DNA of 6,450 bases from CAXTTV01 sp964247295 (GTDB lineage Bacteria; Chloroflexota; Ktedonobacteria; Ktedonobacterales; Ktedonobacteraceae). Both the position numbers and the translations under genes were made by a program. Of the stretch, positions 1 through 5,127 are shown in pieces. The DNA is taken from NCBI GenBank assembly GCA_964247295.1, contig CAXTTV010000242.1:1-6450 (forward strand), read 5' to 3'. The notes under the pieces are model-generated. The model had not been told where the DNA came from. It made no database searches and was given only the letters and a program-made list of their open reading frames with translations. Numbering within the stretch: position 1 is the stretch's first letter; each line of letters starts with the position of its first letter.

Positions 1-80
1 CTGTGCCTTGCTCTCTGCCTAGATCGTTTCGGTTGGAAAAGTGCAATCTTAGTGTGATACATTTCATTCTTTTAGAAAGC

Positions 81-118
81 AAAAAAGAGCAGGCGATATA
101 TAGTATCGTCTGTTCTTT
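81..118 (-). terminator. Intrinsic terminator of the propeller lipoprotein gene, possibly bidirectional
   Basis: Two 15-base arms (84-98 and 104-118) flank a 5-base loop. Read on the minus strand, the hairpin lies 14 bases past the stop codon at 133 and runs into a block of six T residues (complement of 81-86), as expected of a Rho-independent terminator. The minus-strand stem has two A-C mismatches. Read on the plus strand the same two positions become G-U pairs and the stem is continuous, followed by a weaker U-rich stretch. It may therefore also stop transcripts arriving from the left edge. The structure is seen directly; its function is inferred. Confidence 0.6.
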
Positions 119-132
119 CGATCTGGCTAAGG

Positions 133-1422
133 TTACTTCTCAAATGTGTAGTCAATACTCTCCCAGGTTTTGCCGCCATCGGTAGTGTGCAGCAGCAACT
201 TGTTATCTTTAGTGCTGATGGCCCAGCCGGTATTGACATTGATAAAGCTCATTTTGCCCAGTGGTTTGCCAGTATCTGCAACCTGGTTCCAGAGGTTACC
301 TCCGTCCCCAGAGTAGTAGACGACGCCCTTGAGGTTAGAGGCCCAGATGTGATTGAGATCCAGCGCATTTACTTCTTTGGCGTCGAAGCTCAAGAAACCT
401 TTCCGAGTCCAGGTCTGGCCCTTGTCGTTGGTTTGAAAGGTAACTAAACTGTTGTCACCTTCGGCGCTCACCAGTACTGGCAGAATGCCGTTATTTTCGC
501 CCATGACTGGCGGTAGGCTTGTATATGTCGCGTTGACGGGAATGCCTGCCTGGGCTGATCCCGGTGCCGTTTTGATCTCCGGAGATTGCACTGTCCAGGT
601 CTTGCCGCCATCAACCGTACGATAGAGCATGATCTTATCGACTGCGGGATTGCGGCTCCCCATAAAACCAACATTCTCATCAACAAAGGTGATCCCGGTT
701 TTTGCTCCCACAAGGGAGAGGCCCACCTGATCTCCTTTGGTAGCATCAAGGATCTTTGTCCAGCTTTGACCGCCATCATCGGTGCGAAAGACGTCTGCGC
801 CTCCATGCTGCATTCCGCTTGTAGTTGTATTGCCTAGGGCGAGAAAGCCAGTCTGATTATTGATAAAGTGAGGCTGATCGCTAACAACCCCATTGGGATC
901 ATCAATATTTGATTTCTGCCAGCTCTGACCGCCGTCGGTGGTACGCAGAAACGTTGTTGTTGCTGCTTTAGTCGTTGCAACCCAGGCCGTCTGAGCATCT
1001 TTAAATGTTCCCCTGGTGCCTTCCGTAAGCTCTACATTGGAAGGTGTAAGATCTGTCCAGGTCTTGCCGCCATCAGAAGTCTTTAAAATCGCCTTCGCTG
1101 TCAGGCCCCAACCATTGTTCTCGTCCAGCATGCGAATGTTTAGAAAGGGAGCGGTATCCTCTGATTGTTTTTGAGGAGCCGAAGCTACGTTATTGGAAGT
1201 AGCATTTGTCGTTGATCTCACTGTTGTAATTGTTTTGGTCGCTGTCGATGTTGATGGTTTGGCCGTTGTCTCTGTTGCTGTTCCCGTTGATGTCGTTGGT
1301 CCGGCACCGCTGGTGTTATTACTACTACATGCCGCTAGCAGACTGAGCAAAAGCCCGAGCAGTAAAAAACTGCCCATAGTGCGTACCTTAAAAGATTTTT
1401 TCGATGTTTGGGCATTCTCCAT
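133..1422 (-). CDS. Secreted lipoprotein with seven Asp-box (BNR/Ycf48-like) repeats, predicted beta-propeller
   Basis: The protein has 429 residues from the ATG at 1422, chosen because AAAGGAG sits 8 bases upstream. An ATG at 1509 would add 29 residues with no signal-peptide logic. Residues 1-31 form a type II signal peptide: a Lys/Arg-rich start, a Leu-rich core (about 19-29) and the lipobox LLAAC with lipidated Cys32. Residues 33-90 are a Ser/Thr-rich linker, probably a flexible stalk. Seven Asp boxes (S/T-x-D-x-G-x-x-W) follow at about 115, 161, 214, 269, 331, 371 and 413, spaced 40-62 residues apart, which suggests a seven-bladed propeller. In known families such boxes occur in Ycf48/HCF136 photosystem assembly factors, sialidases and sortilins. 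No sialidase catalytic motif (such as RIP) was noticed, so an enzymatic role is not supported. It probably acts on the outer face of the membrane as a binding or scaffold protein. The ligand is unknown. It lies downstream of the transporter gene but 174 bp away. Confidence 0.9.
   Translation of the reverse strand: MENAQTSKKSFKVRTMGSFLLLGLLLSLLAACSSNNTSGAGPTTSTGTATETTAKPSTSTATKTITTVRSTTNATSNNVASAPQKQSEDTAPFLNIRMLDENNGWGLTAKAILKTSDGGKTWTDLTPSNVELTEGTRGTFKDAQTAWVATTKAATTTFLRTTDGGQSWQKSNIDDPNGVVSDQPHFINNQTGFLALGNTTTSGMQHGGADVFRTDDGGQSWTKILDATKGDQVGLSLVGAKTGITFVDENVGFMGSRNPAVDKIMLYRTVDGGKTWTVQSPEIKTAPGSAQAGIPVNATYTSLPPVMGENNGILPVLVSAEGDNSLVTFQTNDKGQTWTRKGFLSFDAKEVNALDLNHIWASNLKGVVYYSGDGGNLWNQVADTGKPLGKMSFINVNTGWAISTKDNKLLLHTTDGGKTWESIDYTFEK
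591..613. repeat. 23-bp exact direct repeat, copy 1 (Asp box 4 of the lipoprotein)
   Basis: This stretch is identical over 23 bases to 1053-1075. Both copies encode the DGGKTW core of an Asp box on the minus strand, box 4 here and box 1 in the partner. The flanking bases differ at both ends. The identity reaches synonymous positions, which hints at blade duplication or gene conversion rather than protein-level constraint alone. Confidence 0.8.
1053..1075. repeat. 23-bp exact direct repeat, copy 2 (Asp box 1 of the lipoprotein)
   Basis: Partner of 591-613, lying 462 bases away in the same reading frame of the lipoprotein gene. Weaker versions of the same element occur at the other Asp boxes, for example near 163-182 and 928-945. 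Confidence 0.8.
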
Positions 1423-1430
1423 TATGAATA

Positions 1431-1437
1431 CTCCTTT
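1431..1437 (-). promoter_or_regulatory. Ribosome binding site that fixes the lipoprotein start
   Basis: The minus strand reads AAAGGAG, with 8 bases to the ATG at 1422. The longer reading frame from 1509 has no comparable site, so the shorter protein with its normal signal peptide is preferred. Confidence 0.85.
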
Positions 1438-1489
1438 TCTTTTTATGGAATATGCTTGAATTTTAGATGCCCTTCCTACATGCCCTGTC

Positions 1490-1505
1490 TTGATATTTTT
1501 ATCAA
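1490..1505. repeat. Palindrome TTGATA-TTTT-TATCAA upstream of the lipoprotein gene
   Basis: Perfect 6-bp arms surround a TTTT spacer, 68 bases upstream of the lipoprotein ATG. It lies between the -10-like TATAGT at 1522-1527 and the start codon. It could be an operator in the transcribed leader or a small leader hairpin. One arm also resembles a -35 hexamer, but no good -10 follows at the right distance. The symmetry is seen; any function is inferred. Confidence 0.4.
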
Positions 1506-1521
1506 CCACCTCACGAATGAC

Positions 1522-1527
1522 ACTATA
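1522..1527 (-). promoter_or_regulatory. Possible -10 element (TATAGT) of the lipoprotein gene
   Basis: The minus strand reads TATAGT, five of six matches to the consensus. No convincing -35 hexamer stands 16-18 bases upstream. The palindrome at 1550-1563 is located where the -35 region would begin, which would suit control by a bound regulator. Transcription would start near 1515, leaving a leader of roughly 90 bases. This is a weak prediction. Confidence 0.3.
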
Positions 1528-1549
1528 ACCCTCTTTTTGCGAAAGTTCT

Positions 1550-1563
1550 GTGAACTAGTTCAC
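1550..1563. promoter_or_regulatory. Perfect 14-bp palindrome GTGAACTAGTTCAC, candidate operator
   Basis: All 14 bases are self-complementary. The site lies 33 bases past the transporter stop codon and 127 bases before the lipoprotein start. With effectively no loop it is a poor RNA hairpin, and it lacks a T-run on the minus strand, so a protein-binding site is more likely than a terminator. Short uninterrupted palindromes of this kind are typical of dimeric helix-turn-helix repressors (TetR, MarR or GntR type), but no regulator gene is visible here. Confidence 0.5.
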
Positions 1564-1596
1564 TTTTCTCTTACAAAAAATAAGAAGCGATCAAGT

Positions 1597-2892
1597 TTAT
1601 ATTATGGGGGCTTCCTGCGGTTGATATTCGGTGTACTGGCGCAGCTTTGAGTATCTGAATGCCAGCCAGCCGGTCAACAGAACCGTGAGCATTCCACCGC
1701 TGAAGATTGAGAGGGGCACACCGAGAATTGCCGCTACCAGACCGGCCTCAACCTCACCGATCTGTGGCCCACCAAAGGCCGCGATCATATGAATGCTGTT
1801 GGTGCGACCGCGTAGCGAGGCCGGCGTCCATTGCTGACGGATGGTGCTGCGAATAATTGTGGAGATGGTATCTCCAGCACCTGTGAGCCCGAAGAGGATG
1901 TAGGAGAGTACAAAGTTCGTGGAGATTCCAAAGAACGCCGTTGCCAGACCGTAGAGGATCACGCTGAGCAGCAGCACTGGTCCCTGATGTTTCGAGGGTC
2001 GACCAAAAGCCATGATTGCCCCTGTGAGCATCGCTCCCACCGGTTGAGCCGTTGCTAGCAGGCCATAGCCACGGACGCCCGAGTGCAGTACCTGATCCGC
2101 TACCAGGGGCAGCATGGTGCGGGCTGAGGCAAAAAAGGTCGCGTAGCAATCGAGCAGCATACTACCCCAGATCAGTTGCGAACTGGAGACAAAGCGCCAG
2201 CCCTCTTTAATACTTTCTAATCCCAGTTCGCCTGTGTGTTCCAAAGGTTTGGTCTCACGATGGCGGATCGCCAGTACAGCCAGCAGTACCAGCAGGAAAG
2301 AGGCGGCGTTGCAGGCATAAACATAGCCAATGGTTAGGGAGCCAATCAAAATACTTGCAAGCGCTGGTCCGGTAATGGTGCCAATCTGCCAGAGCAGGCT
2401 ATAGAGGGTCGTGGCATTAGGTAGATGCTGAGCTGGGACCAGCTCGGGAAACAGAGCGTTCTGGGCTGGTTCGTCAAAGGCCGAGATCGCGGAGTCGATC
2501 GCCGTTAATAGATACAGCCAGATCAGGTTAATCGCGCCACCCAGCGAGAGCAGAGCCAGAAGACTTGCGCCAAGAAATGCCGCGATCTGAGAAAAAATAA
2601 TCAGTGAACGGCGGTTATGGTGATCCGCCAATGCGCCCCCAATGAGTGCGAAAAGAAAGATCGGGAGTACGCGTACAGCCCCGAGCGATCCCAGGGCCAG
2701 GGCCTGGGCATTCAGCCCAATCCGCCAATTAAATAGGTGGAGAGAGATCTGCTGGCCCTGCAAAAGACGATAGACATTCCAATTGATCGCGAAAATCTGC
2801 ATCTGTGATCCGACAGATGAGAAGAGTTGGCCGCCCCACAGAAGCCGAAAATCGCGGTAACGTAAGGCCGCCAGCCGGGTAGATGTCGCCAA
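1597..2892 (-). CDS. Major facilitator superfamily transporter, EntS/MFS_3-like exporter
   Basis: The protein has 431 residues from the TTG at 2892, which has CAGGAG 7 bases upstream. A TTG at 2925 would add 11 residues, but it lacks a ribosome site and directly follows an in-frame TGA. About twelve hydrophobic segments are visible, near residues 15-43, 64-90, 96-119, 121-139, 164-186, 189-209, 240-265, 275-296, 304-323, 327-347, 368-391 and 393-412. A longer hydrophilic central loop spans about 210-238. The loop 2-3 signature A reads GGALADHHNRRSLI (about 85-98). The GPQIGEVEAGL region near 374-384 and the loop ending in EGWRFV resemble the MFS_3 group that includes the enterobactin exporter EntS and many drug exporters. 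It probably exports a small molecule by proton antiport across the cytoplasmic membrane. The substrate cannot be read from sequence, and no siderophore or antibiotic synthesis gene is adjacent. Confidence 0.9.
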   Translation of the reverse strand: MATSTRLAALRYRDFRLLWGGQLFSSVGSQMQIFAINWNVYRLLQGQQISLHLFNWRIGLNAQALALGSLGAVRVLPIFLFALIGGALADHHNRRSLIIFSQIAAFLGASLLALLSLGGAINLIWLYLLTAIDSAISAFDEPAQNALFPELVPAQHLPNATTLYSLLWQIGTITGPALASILIGSLTIGYVYACNAASFLLVLLAVLAIRHRETKPLEHTGELGLESIKEGWRFVSSSQLIWGSMLLDCYATFFASARTMLPLVADQVLHSGVRGYGLLATAQPVGAMLTGAIMAFGRPSKHQGPVLLLSVILYGLATAFFGISTNFVLSYILFGLTGAGDTISTIIRSTIRQQWTPASLRGRTNSIHMIAAFGGPQIGEVEAGLVAAILGVPLSIFSGGMLTVLLTGWLAFRYSKLRQYTEYQPQEAPII

Positions 2893-2899
2893 GAAAAGA

Positions 2900-2905
2900 C
2901 TCCTG
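2900..2905 (-). promoter_or_regulatory. Ribosome binding site that selects the TTG start of the transporter
   Basis: The minus strand reads CAGGAG, extended upstream as AGGACAGGAG, 7 bases before the TTG at 2892. The alternative TTG at 2925 has nothing similar and abuts a TGA stop. The spacing settles the start in favour of the shorter protein. Confidence 0.75.
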
Positions 2906-2934
2906 TCCTGACTAGTATGCTTCAATCAGGATTC

Positions 2935-2951
2935 AGTATATCACTTTGATA
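2935..2951 (-). promoter_or_regulatory. Alternative -10 element (TATACT) overlapping a small dyad
   Basis: The minus strand has TATACT at 2935-2940 (five of six consensus bases), with a weak ATGACT -35 sixteen bases upstream. The inverted repeat TATCA-CTT-TGATA at 2939-2951 overlaps this -10 region and could be a half-hidden operator. It competes with the promoter predicted at 2967-2995. Confidence 0.3.
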
Positions 2952-2965
2952 GGGCCAGTCATTTC

Positions 2966-3000
2966 AAAGATACTGATGAGCAGGTGACTTATCAATCTTT
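2966..3000. repeat. Imperfect dyad downstream of asnB, overlapping the transporter promoter
   Basis: AAAGAT at 2966-2971 pairs with ATCTTT at 2995-3000. Inside, TGATGAG (2974-2980) pairs with CTTATCA (2988-2994), with one imperfect pair and a two-base AC bulge. The loop is CAGGTGA. On the minus strand it lies about 82 bases past the asnB stop and ends in a short T-run, so it is the only visible candidate for an asnB terminator, though a weak one. It could equally be an operator. Confidence 0.35.
2967..2995 (-). promoter_or_regulatory. Candidate promoter of the MFS transporter
   Basis: The minus strand has TTGATA (2990-2995) and TATCTT (2967-2972) separated by exactly 17 bases. These match the vegetative sigma consensus at five and four of six positions. 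Initiation would fall near 2960, giving a leader of roughly 68 bases before the TTG start. The promoter lies within an imperfect inverted repeat (2966-3000), so it may be regulated, or the dyad may be a leftover terminator of the preceding gene. Confidence 0.45.
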
Positions 3001-3035
3001 AACAGGTCCAAAAGACTCCCAACAGATTTCATCGG

Positions 3036-3063
3036 TGATCAGATGCGGTTCTCTATCTAATCA
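3036..3063. repeat. Weak 9-bp inverted repeat shortly after asnB
   Basis: TGATCAGAT (3036-3044) faces ATCTAATCA (3055-3063) across a 10-base loop. On the minus strand the single mismatch becomes a G-U pair, so the asnB transcript could fold here about 18 bases after its stop codon. No T-run follows, so it is more likely a 3'-end stabilising hairpin, or chance, than a terminator. Confidence 0.25.
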
Positions 3064-3081
3064 CTGAGGCAGATGACAGCT

Positions 3082-4929
3082 TTACGGTGTGATTACATGA
3101 TACTCCTGTAGCCAGGCGTTGGTCTGGATCAAATAGTCAAAGAGGAAGTAGGCCATATCGCCGCGCATAGTTTCATCGGGATGCTCCGCCATTTGACGAA
3201 TGGCCCCCCGATTGATAAACACGTTTACTGGCGAATTGGAATCATTCAGAATCTCCAGGCTCCAGTTTCGTATAGTCTTTGTATAAGTAGGATCGAGGGA
3301 CGTTGGATATGCACTTTTGCGGCGCATCCGTACATCCTCAGGAAGCAAGCCGCTTAAAGCGCGACGCAGAATACCCTTTTCGATAGTATCCACGTTCTTC
3401 ATTTCCCAGGGAATATTCCAGACGTACTGTACCAGGCGATGATCGCAGAAGGGAACGCGCACCTCCAGACCTGTCGCCATACTCATCCGATCTTTACGAT
3501 CCAGCAGCAAAGGCAAGAAGCGTGTCAGATTCAGGTAGAAAAGCTCGCGTATACGGGCGTCACGTGAAGACTCGCCGTCAAGACAGGGAACCTCATCCAG
3601 TGCCTCCTGGTAGATTTGTTGCATATATGCACGTGGTTGAAGGGACGCTGCCAGGTCAGGAGAGAGGAATGGATGCTCTGCGTTCAGAAGCCGAGTATTC
3701 TCGCCGGGTTTCATAGTTGCGGCAATCCAGGGGAAGGTTGGTGTATTAAGCACATGCTCCTGGTGGAACCAGGGATAGCCGCCAAAGACTTCATCCGCAG
3801 ACTCGCCAGAGAGCGCGACAGTCGCGTTTTGCTTAATAGACTTGAAAAGCAGGTAGAGCGAGGTCTCGATCTGACCCATTTTGGGACGGTCATGGGCACG
3901 CATCGGGACAAGTAAGTTCTCGATCAACTCTTTAGTAGAGACCACTACATCATGATGATTGCTTGACAGGTAATGAGTCATTTTTTCAACATACGGACCA
4001 TCGAGACTTGGACGAAGGGCATTGCCCTCGAAATGCTCATCGCTGTTAACATAATTAATGGAGTAAGTATTGATCTGTTGATGTTCCTTCTGGAACTCGC
4101 GAGCTGCGAGCGAGCTCACGCCACTAGAGTCGAGGCCACCCGAGAGAAGTGAAATTATAGGTACGTCGGCAATGAGCTGACGCTTGACAGTATCTGTTAA
4201 AAGGGAGCGAATGTATTCTATCGTAGTTTCAAGATCATCGGTGTGGGGTCTGCTAACCAACTGCCAGTAGGGGCGGATGTGTGTACGCTCCCGCGTAAAG
4301 GTTGCGCAATGGCCGGGACGCATTTCTCGAATATCGCGGAAGACGCCACCACCGGACATAAAGAGCGAGATAAAGATCGTCTTCATGCCCTCATTATCTA
4401 CTATCGGCTTGATTTGTGGATGGGCTAGCAGGGCCTTAATCTCTGATCCAAAGACGATCGCGCTACCAATCTGAGCATAGAAAAGTGGCTTTACTCCCAG
4501 GTGATCGCGAGCGATAAAAAGAGACTGGCGCGCTTCATCCCAGATGGCGAAGGCGAAGATCCCATTCAAATGTTTAACACAGTCCTCGCCCCATTCAACA
4601 TAGGCATGCAATAAAACTTCTGTATCGGAATGCGTACGAAAGGCATATCCACGTGTGCCTAGCTCCTCGCGCAACTCACGGAAGTTATAGATCTCACCAT
4701 TATGGGTCAGGGCATAGGTCTGCTCACCTTGAGAAAAGAGCATAGGTTGATTACCACCGACAGGATCAATCACAATCAGGCGGCGGTGTGCCAGAGCAGC
4801 GTGAGAAGAGAGCCAGTAGCCCTCACGGTCGGGTCCGCGCTCCTTGAGTGTGCAGGCCATACGTTCCAACACATCCTGTTGCTGGGAGAGGTCCTGTTCC
4901 CAATCGATCCACCCAGTAATACCACACAT
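3082..4929 (-). CDS. asnB: Asparagine synthetase, glutamine-hydrolysing (EC 6.3.5.4)
   Basis: The enzyme converts aspartate, glutamine and ATP to asparagine, glutamate, AMP and pyrophosphate in the cytoplasm. The start is certain because the class II amidotransferase nucleophile must be Cys2 (MCGITGW). The N-terminal glutaminase half shows RGPD (31-34), HRRL (48-51), NGEIYNF (77-83), SDTE (101-104), NGIFAFAIWD (122-131) and the domain-closing RDHLGVKPLFY (141-151). The C-terminal synthetase half has the pyrophosphate loop SGGLDSS (263-269), LSGESADEVFGGYPW (373-387) and DRKDRMSMATGLEVRVPFCDHR (about 477-498), followed by the RRKSAYP stretch (536-542). All key residues are present, so it should be active. 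At 615 residues, with the KSxYP region, it resembles the longer AsnO/YisO type of Bacillus more than the ~550-residue E. coli AsnB. The ribosome site is weak (GTGAG). No secondary-metabolite genes flank it, so primary asparagine synthesis is the simplest role. Confidence 0.97.
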   Translation of the reverse strand: MCGITGWIDWEQDLSQQQDVLERMACTLKERGPDREGYWLSSHAALAHRRLIVIDPVGGNQPMLFSQGEQTYALTHNGEIYNFRELREELGTRGYAFRTHSDTEVLLHAYVEWGEDCVKHLNGIFAFAIWDEARQSLFIARDHLGVKPLFYAQIGSAIVFGSEIKALLAHPQIKPIVDNEGMKTIFISLFMSGGGVFRDIREMRPGHCATFTRERTHIRPYWQLVSRPHTDDLETTIEYIRSLLTDTVKRQLIADVPIISLLSGGLDSSGVSSLAAREFQKEHQQINTYSINYVNSDEHFEGNALRPSLDGPYVEKMTHYLSSNHHDVVVSTKELIENLLVPMRAHDRPKMGQIETSLYLLFKSIKQNATVALSGESADEVFGGYPWFHQEHVLNTPTFPWIAATMKPGENTRLLNAEHPFLSPDLAASLQPRAYMQQIYQEALDEVPCLDGESSRDARIRELFYLNLTRFLPLLLDRKDRMSMATGLEVRVPFCDHRLVQYVWNIPWEMKNVDTIEKGILRRALSGLLPEDVRMRRKSAYPTSLDPTYTKTIRNWSLEILNDSNSPVNVFINRGAIRQMAEHPDETMRGDMAYFLFDYLIQTNAWLQEYHVITP

Positions 4930-4982
4930 CGGAGAGGCTCACTTTCTAAGAGAATGTATCTCTACTATGAGTAGTTAATGTT

Positions 4983-5020
4983 CTTTTTATGGTCAAGCAT
5001 CATGCTTTAGTCATAAAAAG
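4983..5020. repeat. Nested 38-bp inverted repeat in the asnB upstream region
   Basis: The outer arms CTTTTTATG (4983-4991) and CATAAAAAG (5012-5020) are perfect 9-bp complements. Between them the inner arms AAGCAT (4995-5000) and ATGCTT (5002-5007) are also perfect, around a single central base. Unpaired segments of three and four bases separate the two levels. It lies 53 bases before the asnB ATG and downstream of the TATAAT at 5037-5042. It would therefore be in the transcript if that promoter is used. It is not followed by a T-run on the minus strand, so it looks like an operator or leader hairpin rather than a terminator. A TTGACC resembling a -35 element lies across its inner arm. Confidence 0.6.
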
Positions 5021-5036
5021 TCCCTATTGCGTGTTT

Positions 5037-5042
5037 ATTATA
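5037..5042 (-). promoter_or_regulatory. Candidate -10 element (perfect TATAAT) of asnB
   Basis: The minus strand carries a perfect TATAAT preceded by TTG. The matching -35 region, roughly 17 bases upstream, is poor (AACAGG), so an activator may be required. Transcription would start near 5030, giving a leader of about 100 bases that includes the nested inverted repeat. The selD terminator lies immediately upstream, as expected for a new transcription unit. Confidence 0.45.
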
Positions 5043-5071
5043 CAACCTGACCGATGGCCCCTGTTATAATG

Positions 5072-5122
5072 TTCAAAAGCGGATACAGAAGGCAAAAACG
5101 CCCTTCTGTATCCGCTTTTGAA
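5072..5122 (-). terminator. Strong intrinsic terminator of selD with a perfect 21-bp stem
   Basis: The arms at 5072-5092 and 5102-5122 are perfect complements over 21 bases around a 9-base loop. On the minus strand the hairpin begins 5 bases after the selD stop. Its GC-rich core (GCGGATACAGAAGG) is followed by TTTTGAAC. Because the outer arms are A/T-rich on both sides, the element can act in both directions. It insulates asnB from selD read-through. Confidence 0.9.
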
Positions 5123-5127
5123 AGGTG

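Noticed and set aside
1..57. Plus-strand frame 1 is open from the left edge to a TGA at 55-57 and could be the tail of an upstream gene.
   Set aside because: Only 18 codons are visible, with no recognisable motif, so it cannot be separated from chance. The hairpin at 84-118 would suit a convergent gene but does not prove one.
3..185. 60-codon plus-strand reading frame at the left edge.
   Set aside because: It crosses the terminator hairpin and overlaps the end of the lipoprotein gene, and its composition is not protein-like.
1550..1563. The 14-bp palindrome read as a transcription terminator of the transporter gene.
   Set aside because: It has no usable loop unless the stem shrinks to 5 bp, and no T-run follows on the minus strand. 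The T-rich side is on the plus strand, where no gene is transcribed.
1754..2149. 131-codon minus-strand frame inside the transporter gene.
   Set aside because: It is an out-of-frame shadow of a clearly conserved membrane protein, rich in His, Ser, Gly and Trp, with no ribosome site noted.
3616..3915. 99-codon plus-strand frame opposite asnB.
   Set aside because: It is antisense to the conserved synthetase domain, with no family resemblance. The opposite strand is fully explained.
4930..5071. Possible tRNA, T-box or riboswitch in the asnB upstream region.
   Set aside because: No cloverleaf, T-box conserved sequence or known riboswitch core was recognised. The nested dyad explains the visible structure.
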